From Devosia sp. 2618 (GTDB taxonomy: Bacteria; Pseudomonadota; Alphaproteobacteria; Rhizobiales; Devosiaceae): a stretch of DNA of 64,000 nt. The stretch spans positions 3,410,001-3,474,000 of the forward strand of contig NZ_JBEPOO010000001.1 in the NCBI RefSeq assembly GCF_040546815.1, given 5' to 3'. The position numbers and the translations under genes were made by a program. How positions within the stretch are numbered: the first letter of the stretch is position 1; the number at the start of each line of letters is the position of its first letter. The notes under the pieces were generated by a model. The model was not told the DNA's origin and did no database searches. It saw nothing but the letters and a program-made list of their open reading frames with translations. Positions 17,390 to 25,067 of the stretch are shown here, one piece after another.

Positions 17390-17421
17390 AACAAAAGGCC
17401 CGCCAGTGGTGGCGGGCCTTT
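17390..17421 (-). terminator. Strong bidirectional-type terminator
   Basis: A perfect 12-base stem, AAAGGCCCGCCA (17394-17405) against TGGCGGGCCTTT (17410-17421), has a 4-base loop. On the minus strand it is followed by TGTTTTTGC, so it should stop leftward transcription from glnK-amtB before ftsK. It lies about 180 bases after the amtB stop. Confidence 0.8.
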
Positions 17422-17423
17422 AT

Positions 17424-17599
17424 TGCCGCAAATCGCGAGGGAGGTGCGAGACTGCGGGAAGCGATTGATCGGGGAGTGCGGCCCATGCAGTTTGCGAGTG
17501 GGAAGCCTCTGTGGCGGGCCAAGAGGAAACATGAGCCGCACGCCACGATCAACTTTGGGTGGAGCCGGGCGGCAGCGTGCCGCCGCCCGGAGAGAAAGC
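17424..17599 (-). other. Untranslated tail between amtB and its terminator
   Basis: About 176 bases separate the amtB stop from the terminator at 17390-17421. Directly after the stop there is a 9-base GC-only stem, CCGGGCGGC at 17565-17573 against GCCGCCCGG at 17582-17590, with no U-tract. No convincing open frame lies in the rest. It could be a long 3' UTR or a 3'-derived small RNA; this is inference. Confidence 0.35.
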
Positions 17600-18943
17600 T
17601 TAGTTGTAGGCGCGCTCGCCGTGGCTGGAGAGATCCAGACCATCGATTTCGGCCGACTCGGGGGCACGGGCACCACCAAAGATCGCCTTGACGATGAGCA
17701 TAGCGACCAGAGCCACGACACCCGACCAGACGATGGCCACGATGACGGCCAGAACCTGCGTGACCAGCTGACCACCGATCGAGTAGCCTTCGGCGCCGAA
17801 GCCGCCCAGCGATGGAGCTGCGACGATGGCGGTACCGATGGCGCCGACGATGCCGCCGATGCCGTGGATGCCGAACACGTCGAGGCTATCGTCGTACTTG
17901 AGCAGTGGCTTGAGGGTAACGACAGCCCAAAGGCAGACAAAACCGGTGACAGCACCGAGCACGATGGCACCGAAGGTGCCAGCAAAGCCAGCGGCAGGCG
18001 TGATCGCAACGAGACCGGCAACAGCACCCGAGACATAGCCCAGAGCCGAAGCATGACCGCGGGTGATCTTTTCGCCGACGGCCCAGGCAATGGCGGCCGC
18101 AGCAGGTGCAGTGATGGTGTTGAGGAAGGCCTGAGCGGCAAGACCGTTGGCACCCAGAGCGGAACCAGCGTTAAAGCCAAACCAGCCGACCCAGAGCAGG
18201 CAGGCGCCGATATAGGTGAAGACCAGGTTATGCGGTGCAATCGGTTCCTTCATGTAGCCCAGACGTGGGCCAAGCACGATGGCAGCGACGAGAGCGGCCA
18301 CACCGGAGTTGATGTGAACCACGGTGCCACCGGCAAAGTCGAGCGCACCCATCTGGAAGAACAGGCCGGCGCTGGACCACACCATGTGGGCGATCGGCAG
18401 GTAGGAAAAGGTGAACCAGATGGCGAGGAACGCCATGACGGCACCGAACTTCATGCGTTCGGCAATGCCGCCAACGACCAGCGTTGCGGTGATGCAGGCG
18501 AAGGTCAGCTGGAAGACCACAAAGACCAGTTCCGGAATGGTACCGGAGACCGAATCTGGGTTCACATTGGCGAGGAAGAAGTTGGAGAAGTCGCCGATGA
18601 AGGCCGAGATGCCGCCTTCGGTCGGGCCGGAGAAGGCGAGCGAGTAGCCATAGGCAACCCAGAGCAGCGCGATAATCGAGAAGGCGCCGAACACCTGGGT
18701 GACGACCGAGAGGATGTTCTTGGAGCGGACCAGACCGCCATAGAACAGGGCAACGCCCGGAATGGTCATCAGGATGACCAGCAGGGTCGAAACGAGCATC
18801 CAGGCGGTGTCGCCTGCATCGATAGTGGCAACAGCTTCTGGCACCGCTTCGGCGGCCGGCACGGCAGCGTCCTGGGCGAATGCTGGCAGGGCCAGCAACA
18901 GGGAGGCAAGTGCGACGCTCCCCAAAATCTTTGACGTTTTCAT
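17600..18943 (-). CDS. amtB: Ammonium transporter
   Basis: A 447-residue Amt/MEP/Rh channel for ammonium uptake. The N-terminus is a cleavable signal-like segment (MKTSKILGSVALASLLLALPAFAQ), as in E. coli AmtB, and about 11 membrane segments follow. The family signatures DTAWMLVSTLLVILMTIPGVALFYGGLVRSKN, the DFAGGTVVHINSGVAALVAA segment with the pore histidine, and DDSLDVFGIHGIGGIVGAIGT with the second histidine are present. The start at 18943 leaves 22 bases to the glnK stop, so the two are one operon. GlnK blocks AmtB when nitrogen is plentiful. Confidence 0.96.
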   Translation of the reverse strand: MKTSKILGSVALASLLLALPAFAQDAAVPAAEAVPEAVATIDAGDTAWMLVSTLLVILMTIPGVALFYGGLVRSKNILSVVTQVFGAFSIIALLWVAYGYSLAFSGPTEGGISAFIGDFSNFFLANVNPDSVSGTIPELVFVVFQLTFACITATLVVGGIAERMKFGAVMAFLAIWFTFSYLPIAHMVWSSAGLFFQMGALDFAGGTVVHINSGVAALVAAIVLGPRLGYMKEPIAPHNLVFTYIGACLLWVGWFGFNAGSALGANGLAAQAFLNTITAPAAAAIAWAVGEKITRGHASALGYVSGAVAGLVAITPAAGFAGTFGAIVLGAVTGFVCLWAVVTLKPLLKYDDSLDVFGIHGIGGIVGAIGTAIVAAPSLGGFGAEGYSIGGQLVTQVLAVIVAIVWSGVVALVAMLIVKAIFGGARAPESAEIDGLDLSSHGERAYN

Positions 18944-18965
18944 CTGATGTTTCTCCCGATGACGC

Positions 18966-19304
18966 TTAGAGGGCAGCCGCGCCGGTCTCGCCGGTGCGGA
19001 TACGGGTGACGGCGAGCAGATCGAGCACGAAAATCTTGCCATCGCCGATGCGACCGGTCTGGGCGCTGTCACGGATGGCGGTGCTCACGGCATCGGCGAG
19101 CGCGTCATCGACGGCAATCTCGACCTTCAGCTTGGGCAGGAAATGCACGGCATATTCAGTGCCGCGGTAGATTTCGGAATGCCCCTTCTGGCGGCCGTAA
19201 CCCTTCACTTCCGTCACGGTCATGCCGTGAACGTCGAGCGAGTTGAGTGCCTGGCGAACCTCTTCGAGGCGTGATGGCTTGATAATTGCGATCACCAGTT
19301 TCAT
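18966..19304 (-). CDS. glnK: Nitrogen regulatory protein P-II (GlnK)
   Basis: A 112-residue PII signal protein that senses 2-oxoglutarate, ATP/ADP and glutamine status. The T-loop contains the uridylylation tyrosine at exactly residue 51 (RGTEYAVHF), and the C-terminal signature TGRIGDGKIFVLDL is intact. The start at 19304 (MKLVIAIIKPSRLEEV) is the universal PII start; 21 upstream codons are chance. Linkage to amtB makes GlnK more likely than GlnB. A sigma-54-like promoter lies 47 bases upstream of the start codon. Confidence 0.96.
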   Translation of the reverse strand: MKLVIAIIKPSRLEEVRQALNSLDVHGMTVTEVKGYGRQKGHSEIYRGTEYAVHFLPKLKVEIAVDDALADAVSTAIRDSAQTGRIGDGKIFVLDLLAVTRIRTGETGAAAL

Positions 19305-19350
19305 TTGAGCCCCTTTGCGACTTGGCGCTGGTCTGGAATGGCTTACTAGA

Positions 19351-19367
19351 CTCAAGCGCCGTGCCAA
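19351..19367 (-). promoter_or_regulatory. Candidate sigma-54 promoter of glnK-amtB
   Basis: On the minus strand TTGGCAC, five bases, then TTGAG reproduces the -24/-12 layout (GG then GC ten bases later), with GA in place of GC at -12. It lies 47 bases before the glnK start, the right distance for a short leader. RpoN/NtrC control of glnK-amtB is well established in proteobacteria. Confidence 0.5.
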
Positions 19368-19595
19368 CTTGGCCTCACCGCGAAACTACCAGCGTTTTCA
19401 AAGCACTAGAATTTGCCGACGGAAAGCGTCCAAAATGACGGCAGCGAATTGCTCAAGGATTGGGCAAGTTCAAAGGCCGCTGCGCTTTTTTGAGGCACTG
19501 GTCTGATGGCGATGAACCGGGATGCGATGATGTGCATTATTGGCAGCAGCAGCAGATCGTCGTAGGGGTCAGCAAGCTTGATGCAGGAGAGCGGC

Positions 19596-20816
19596 ATGGC
19601 CAAGAACGAAGCGTTTGATGTCATCATCGTGGGCGGCGGACCGGTCGGGCTGACGCTGGCGCTGGCGCTGGTTCAGCCCGCCAAGGGCATCCGCGTGGCG
19701 CTGGTCGATAGGCGGCCGCTCTCGGTGCCGCGCGACGCGCGGGCCTCGGCAATAGCAGCCGGTGTGCGACGCGTGTTCGAGGCGCTGGGCGTATGGCCGC
19801 AAATGGCCGCTGCGGCGCAGCCAATCACCGCCATGCGGATTACCGATTCCGGCGAAGGCGATATTTCACGGCCGCTGTTTTTGACCTTTGATGGCGATGT
19901 CGCGCCGGGCGAAGCCTTTGCGCATATGGTGCCCAATAGCGTCAGCGGGCAGGTTTTGCTCGATGCGGTTGCCGACAAGATTTCCGTTTTGGCCCCCGCA
20001 ACGATTACCGGGCTGGCCAACGAGACAGATGGCGCGCGGCTGACGCTGGCGGATGGTCGGGTGCTATCGGCACCACTTGTCGTTGCGGCGGATGGCGGAC
20101 AATCGGCCCTGCGGCAGATGGCCGGCATTGGCGTGATCGCGCATGACTACAAGCAGACCGGGCTCGTGACGACCATTGGCCACGCCCTGCCCCATGACGG
20201 CGTTGCCTATGAGCATTTCCGGCCAGCCGGGCCATTTGCCAGTCTGCCGCTGCCGGGCAATCGCTCGTCGCTGGTCTGGACGGAGCGCAGTGCCGACGCG
20301 CCGGGCTTTCTGGCAATGGACGCGGCAACATTGGCCGGCGAAATCGAAGCCGTGATGGGCTCGACACTGGGCGCCGTGACGGTTGAAGAGCAGTTGCAGG
20401 GCTTTCCGCTGCGGCTGCAGATCGCGCGGGATTTCGTCTCAAAGCGCCTGGCACTGGTGGGTGATGCGGCCCACGTGGTGCATCCCATTGCCGGGCAAGG
20501 CCTCAATCTGGGGCTCAAGGATGTCGCGGCACTGGCAGAGGTGGTGGTCGAGGCGGTACGGCTCGGGCTCGATCACGGTGGCGATGATGTGCTGGAACGC
20601 TATCAGGCGTGGCGGCGGCTCGACACGGCCAGCATGGCGGCAATGACAGATGGGTTGAACCGGCTGTTTTCCAACGATGTGGCGCCCGTCCGCGCGCTGC
20701 GCGACTTCGGGCTGGGGCTCGTCGAACGGGCGGGGCCAATCAAGTCGGCGCTGATCCGAACAGCGTCCGGCGTATCGGCCAGCGGGCCTAAACTGCTGAG
20801 CGGCTTGCCAATCTGA
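19596..20816 (+). CDS. UbiH/UbiF/VisC family FAD-dependent hydroxylase
   Basis: A 406-residue flavoprotein monooxygenase of the ubiquinone-biosynthesis hydroxylase family. It has the FAD-binding GxGxxG at the N-terminus (VIIVGGGPVGLTLALAL), the DG-type motif VVAADGGQSALRQ, and the GD motif LVGDAAHVVHPIAGQGLNLGLKD. Such enzymes place hydroxyls on ring carbons 1, 5 or 6 of the ubiquinone precursor; which position cannot be read from the sequence. ATG at 19596 has AGGAG about 8 bases upstream, so the two earlier in-frame ATGs are rejected. Confidence 0.9.
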   Translation: MAKNEAFDVIIVGGGPVGLTLALALVQPAKGIRVALVDRRPLSVPRDARASAIAAGVRRVFEALGVWPQMAAAAQPITAMRITDSGEGDISRPLFLTFDGDVAPGEAFAHMVPNSVSGQVLLDAVADKISVLAPATITGLANETDGARLTLADGRVLSAPLVVAADGGQSALRQMAGIGVIAHDYKQTGLVTTIGHALPHDGVAYEHFRPAGPFASLPLPGNRSSLVWTERSADAPGFLAMDAATLAGEIEAVMGSTLGAVTVEEQLQGFPLRLQIARDFVSKRLALVGDAAHVVHPIAGQGLNLGLKDVAALAEVVVEAVRLGLDHGGDDVLERYQAWRRLDTASMAAMTDGLNRLFSNDVAPVRALRDFGLGLVERAGPIKSALIRTASGVSASGPKLLSGLPI

Positions 20817-20890
20817 TCGGGCTTGATTGCCCCTCCTTGAACCAGATGGCGTTTGCGACGTTGTCAGGTTCAACAAGGAAGGATCGGCAC

Positions 20891-21259
20891 ATGCTGAAGG
20901 ACACTGACTCTGCTGCCATCATCGCGGTTCGCGACCTGGCGAGGGCCCGCGATTTCTACACCAATGTTTTGGGACTGACGGTGGTGAAGGGCGATGACAA
21001 CGTCATCGAACTCAAGACCGGCGGGACAACGCTGGTGATCTATGTCTCCAAGTTTGCCGGCACCAACAAAGCCAATGCGGTGGTGTGGGGCGTGGGTGAC
21101 CAGATCGAAACCATCGTCGCCGACCTCAAGGCCAAAGGCGTTACCTTCGAGCACTATGACGGCATGCCGCGCACTGGCGACATCCATGGTGGTGGTGACT
21201 TCAAGATGGTTTGGTTCAAGGACCCGGACGGCAATATCCTGCACCTGAACTCGATGTGA
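20891..21259 (+). CDS. VOC family protein (glyoxalase/bleomycin-resistance fold)
   Basis: A 122-residue single-domain vicinal-oxygen-chelate protein. AAIIAVRDLARARDFYTNVLGLTV opens the first beta-alpha-beta-beta-beta module and FKMVWFKDPDGNILHLNSM closes the second. The GxxxFxDPDGNxL ending is the usual metal-site strand, although not all ligands are recognisable. ATG at 20891 is preceded by AAGGA. Its stop TGA abuts the reverse TGA of the next gene with no gap (TGATCA). The substrate is unknown. Confidence 0.85.
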   Translation: MLKDTDSAAIIAVRDLARARDFYTNVLGLTVVKGDDNVIELKTGGTTLVIYVSKFAGTNKANAVVWGVGDQIETIVADLKAKGVTFEHYDGMPRTGDIHGGGDFKMVWFKDPDGNILHLNSM

Positions 21260-21964
21260 TCAGGGCAGCTTGCGCAGGAACTGCGCCAGATTGTCGGTGA
21301 CGTGATGCACATGCGAACCGGCGGCGCGGCCGAGTTCCCATGCCTCGACCTGCTCATGGGCGTAGCTTTCGCCAGCGACCACCTGCACGGTGGACATGCC
21401 CACATCATGCGGCACGACGAGATTTTTCTCGAGATCGTCGAACATGACGGCCTTGGTCGGATCGATACCGTGTAGCGCGAAGAACCCGTCATAGGCCTCG
21501 CGGTGTGGCTTGGGCACATAGGTCATGGCCCGAATGTCATGCACGTGCTCGAACAAATCATCGCCGCCAAGCTTTGACAGCACCGAGCGGGCATGGCCGG
21601 TATCGCCATTGGTCAGGATGAACTTGCGGCCCGGCAGAGCGCGAATGGCGGCCACCAGATCGGGATGCGCTTCGACCGGCGAATAGTCGATGGCGTGCAC
21701 GGTCTTGAGGAAATGGTCCGGGTCGATTTCGTGCTGCTGCATCAACCCGTTCAGGGTCGTGCCGAAGTCGCGATAATAGGATTTCTGCAGATCGCGCGCC
21801 GCCACAAACTCGAGCTGCGTCACATCCATCACGTAATTGGTGATCTTGAGATCGATCTGGGCAAACAGATTGCACTCACGCGGATAGAGCGTGTTGTCGA
21901 GATCAAAGACCCAATCGGAGATGTGGGACAGGCTGCGGGCGGTGATCGGCGGAAGATCGTTCAT
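21260..21964 (-). CDS. Pyrimidine 5'-nucleotidase (HAD superfamily)
   Basis: A 234-residue HAD hydrolase of the SDT1/pyrimidine 5'-nucleotidase type. Motif I is VFDLDNTLYP with the nucleophilic aspartate, motif II is FILTNGD, the motif III lysine is in YVPKPHREAYDGF, and motif IV is AVMFDDLEKNL. The helical cap follows motif I. The family dephosphorylates UMP, CMP or related small phosphates. It is convergent with the VOC gene, back to back. Confidence 0.9.
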   Translation of the reverse strand: MNDLPPITARSLSHISDWVFDLDNTLYPRECNLFAQIDLKITNYVMDVTQLEFVAARDLQKSYYRDFGTTLNGLMQQHEIDPDHFLKTVHAIDYSPVEAHPDLVAAIRALPGRKFILTNGDTGHARSVLSKLGGDDLFEHVHDIRAMTYVPKPHREAYDGFFALHGIDPTKAVMFDDLEKNLVVPHDVGMSTVQVVAGESYAHEQVEAWELGRAAGSHVHHVTDNLAQFLRKLP

Positions 21965-22046
21965 TGAACCATTATGACTGAAAGTGGTGAAGTTTTCACC
22001 TCAGGGGATTGAGAGCGGCGCGGGAGCGTCGCCCTCAAAAAGCGGA

Positions 22047-23288
22047 TTACTTCGCCGTATTGGCTTCGACAGCCAGACCGAGCGCGGTGATCAGGCCAGC
22101 AGGGTTGGCCGCAGCGGCCATCAGCACCAGCAGCGAGGTTGGCGATGGTGGCGCAAGCTTGACTTCAAGGCTCTGTGGATTGTCGAGGAAGGCCGATACG
22201 GGCGGCACGACAATGTCATTGAGCGCAGGGATACCCGAGCTTGCGATTACGCTTGGCAGCATAGCCTTGAGGCCTGCGACGAAGTTGGCGCGGTCGGTGC
22301 CATTGTCCTTGGCGACGGAATCGAGAGCCTTGCCGGCCAGCGATGCATCGTCATAGCGCACGCTGGCACCAACGATGGAGACGCCCTGCAGCAGAGCCAT
22401 GCCCTGCATCATCTGGGCCTGAGCCTGTTCCTGGGTTGGCTCGCCAGCAGCGGCCATCTTGGCCTGCATGGCGTAGATCTGATCGAGCACAGCCGGGGTG
22501 AAGCCGGTGATGTCGAGCGCGATATCGAGCGAGCCGACATCCGCAAAATCGAGCAGGAACTGATTGATCTGAATGTGGCCATCGGACATCGACCAGGCCA
22601 TGTCCATGGAGATGTCGCCGTTGACGGTGGTCAGGCCGAGTGCGTCAATGGTGTCGGCAGCGTCTGGCTCTTCTTCGCGCAGCGAGGTGAGGTCAACCGT
22701 GATGCCCGAGACTTCAAACGTGGAGGTCAGGTCGGTCAGGGCTGCGCTGCCAAATTCTGGATTGAACTTGGATTCCGACGTGACCGAGTCAAACGAAACG
22801 ACTTCGACGCCATCGCGCGTGACCGACAGCGGGCCGGTGCTGAACGACTGATAAAGCTGCAGCAGGCCAACAGCCGATGGGGGATTGCCGGCTGGCACGT
22901 AGAAGCCATCAACGCGGATGTCGCTAAGGCTGAGATGGCCGACTGGTTCCGCGGTAAACTCGGTGTCGATGTCCGGAATGGTGACCGAGTCAGCGAAATA
23001 GCTGCCATCGCCATTTTCGGTGACGCCCGAGAAGGTGATCTCGGTGTCGAGAACCATTGGCTCCATCGGGGCTTCTGGCGTCGAGGGAATGGAAGCGGTG
23101 AGGCCATCAACGGTGATAGTATCGCCATCAAGCGTGGCCGGGCCGAATTCGAGATCGTAGCCCATGGTCTTGTAGACTGCGGCCACCCGGTCAACGAATG
23201 ACTGAGCATCCAGAGCCATAGCGGGCTGCAACATTACGCCAGTGGCGACAGTCGCCAGCAGCAAAAGCTTTGTCCTCGACATCAACAT
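22047..23288 (-). CDS. Exported protein of unknown function
   Basis: A 413-residue protein that I do not recognise. The N-terminus MLMSRTKLLLLATVATGVMLQPAMALD is a clear Sec signal peptide, with cleavage after AMA near residue 25. The mature part is acidic, rich in Ser, Thr, Asp and Val, and has no cysteine, which suggests extended beta structure in the periplasm. Short segments such as DGDTITVDGLTASI and DIRVDGFYVPAG look like weakly repeated beta units. GGAG is 3 bases before ATG at 23288 and 9 before ATG at 23282, so the second may be used. No membrane anchor or lipobox is seen. The 186 bases upstream hold no gene. Confidence 0.75.
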   Translation of the reverse strand: MLMSRTKLLLLATVATGVMLQPAMALDAQSFVDRVAAVYKTMGYDLEFGPATLDGDTITVDGLTASIPSTPEAPMEPMVLDTEITFSGVTENGDGSYFADSVTIPDIDTEFTAEPVGHLSLSDIRVDGFYVPAGNPPSAVGLLQLYQSFSTGPLSVTRDGVEVVSFDSVTSESKFNPEFGSAALTDLTSTFEVSGITVDLTSLREEEPDAADTIDALGLTTVNGDISMDMAWSMSDGHIQINQFLLDFADVGSLDIALDITGFTPAVLDQIYAMQAKMAAAGEPTQEQAQAQMMQGMALLQGVSIVGASVRYDDASLAGKALDSVAKDNGTDRANFVAGLKAMLPSVIASSGIPALNDIVVPPVSAFLDNPQSLEVKLAPPSPTSLLVLMAAAANPAGLITALGLAVEANTAK

Positions 23289-23474
23289 CGTCTCCAGTAT
23301 TGTGATTGGTTTTGTTTTTCAGGCGTTTGAGATAGCGGGGCTTCGTCGAACAATTCCACCCAAGGCGATTGCAACGGAATGCGGCGGAAAAACGCCTATT
23401 CTGTAAAAGATGCTACCGATGGCGCAAAGATAAGACGTTTCGATGAAGCACAACCTTGGGCGGGCGAGAAGGTT

Positions 23475-24998
23475 TCACGCAGGCTCATGGTCAAGGAATT
23501 GTCGATAGGCCGGATTTTCGGTTTCTTCCCAATAGGGGAAGCCGATGGCGTCAATATGGGCGATGAAATCGGCCCGGGTTGACGGCGGCACCTGGATGCC
23601 CACCAGTACGCGACCATAATCGGCGCCGTGATTGCGATAATGGAACAGCGAAATGTTCCATTCGTCGGTCAGGCCATCGAGGAATTTGAGCAGGGCGCCG
23701 GGGCGCTCTGGGAATTCGAAGCGGTAGACGACCTCGTCACGCAGGTCGCTGACGCGACCACCGACCATGTGGCGGACATGGAGCTTGGCGACTTCGTTAT
23801 CAGTGAGGTCGGTGACCTTGAGACCATGGTTTTCCAGCTGGGCCAGGATCTCGAGCTTTTCGGTATCGCCCCGGGTGAGCTTGACGCCGACGAAGATCTT
23901 GGCGGTCTTGCCCTGCGAGATGCGGTAGTTGAATTCCGAAATGGAACGCTGGCCGAGCAGGCGCATGAAAGCGCGATAGCTGCCGGGCTGCTCAGGGATT
24001 TCAACGCTCAGCAAAGCCTCGGCACGCTCACCGATTTCGGCGCGCTCGGCGACGTAGCGCAGGCGGTCGAAATTGACATTGGCGCCGGAATTGATGGCGA
24101 TCAGCGCGCCGCGAGGGGCATCGCCATTTTCAACCTGACGGCGTAGACCCGCGAGGGCCAGGGCACCGGCCGGTTCGGCAATGGCGCGGGTATCGTCAAA
24201 GATATCCTTGATAGCGGCGCAGATTTCGTCGGCCGAGACGGTGACGATATCGTCGAGCAGTTCGCGGCAGATGCGGAAGGTTTCGTCGCCCACCTTGCGC
24301 ACGGCCACGCCGTCGGCAAACAGGCCAACCTGATCGAGTTCGACCGGATAGCCGGCGGCAATCGCCGCCTTCATGCTGGCAGCTTCTTCGGGTTCAACAC
24401 CGATGACGCGGATTTCGGGGCGCAGGAATTTAACGAAGGCGGCAATGCCTGAAGCGAGTCCGCCGCCGCCAATGGGCACATAGATGGCGCCGATATCGCC
24501 GGGGTGCTGGCGCAGCAATTCCATGCCGATCGTGCCCTGCCCCGCGATCACATCGGGGTCATCGAAGGGGTGGACCACGATATAGCCGTTCTGCTCGGCC
24601 AGTTCGGCCGCATGGCCGCGTGCGGCGTCAAAGCCATCGCCGAACAGCACGACTTCGCCGCCAAGGCGACGCACGGCACCAACCTTGATGGCGGGGGTCG
24701 TCGTGGGCATGACGATGACGGCACGAATACCGAGGCGGGTTGCCGAAAGGGCGACGCCCTGGGCGTGATTGCCAGCCGAAGCGCAGATGACACCGCGCTC
24801 GCGCTCTTGCTGTGTCAGATGGGCGATACGGTTGTGCGCACCCCGAATCTTGAACGAAAAGACCGGCTGCAAATCTTCGCGCTTGAGCAAAATCTGCGCA
24901 TCGAGGCGGGCAGAGAGCAGCTTCATCTCATCGAGCGGGGTCTGCTCGGCGGCTTCATAGACAGATGAGGTCAGGATGCGGCGGACATAGTCCTGCAT
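23475..24998 (-). CDS. ilvA: Threonine ammonia-lyase, biosynthetic (IlvA)
   Basis: A 507-residue PLP enzyme that deaminates threonine to 2-oxobutanoate, the first step of isoleucine synthesis. The PLP lysine is Lys50 in PVFSFKIRGAHN; the glycine-rich phosphate loop is VPIGGGGLASGIAAF. Two C-terminal ACT-like domains (about residues 325-500, including PEQPGSYRAFMRLLG and FPERPGALLKFLDGL) provide isoleucine feedback control. The length matches E. coli IlvA and not the shorter catabolic type. ATG at 24998 (MQDYVRRILTSSVY) is the family start. Confidence 0.95.
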   Translation of the reverse strand: MQDYVRRILTSSVYEAAEQTPLDEMKLLSARLDAQILLKREDLQPVFSFKIRGAHNRIAHLTQQERERGVICASAGNHAQGVALSATRLGIRAVIVMPTTTPAIKVGAVRRLGGEVVLFGDGFDAARGHAAELAEQNGYIVVHPFDDPDVIAGQGTIGMELLRQHPGDIGAIYVPIGGGGLASGIAAFVKFLRPEIRVIGVEPEEAASMKAAIAAGYPVELDQVGLFADGVAVRKVGDETFRICRELLDDIVTVSADEICAAIKDIFDDTRAIAEPAGALALAGLRRQVENGDAPRGALIAINSGANVNFDRLRYVAERAEIGERAEALLSVEIPEQPGSYRAFMRLLGQRSISEFNYRISQGKTAKIFVGVKLTRGDTEKLEILAQLENHGLKVTDLTDNEVAKLHVRHMVGGRVSDLRDEVVYRFEFPERPGALLKFLDGLTDEWNISLFHYRNHGADYGRVLVGIQVPPSTRADFIAHIDAIGFPYWEETENPAYRQFLDHEPA

Positions 24999-25067
24999 GG
25001 CGGTGCTCCGGCGTTTTGCGGCGAGCAACGCCTTGGCGCACCAATTGTCAATACTTGAGCGACCCGG

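Noticed and set aside
17270-18934. A 554-codon plus-strand open frame antisense to amtB.
   Set aside because: The amtB frame on the other strand has complete family motifs and a glnK partner; the antisense protein is low-complexity and charged, a GC-rich shadow.
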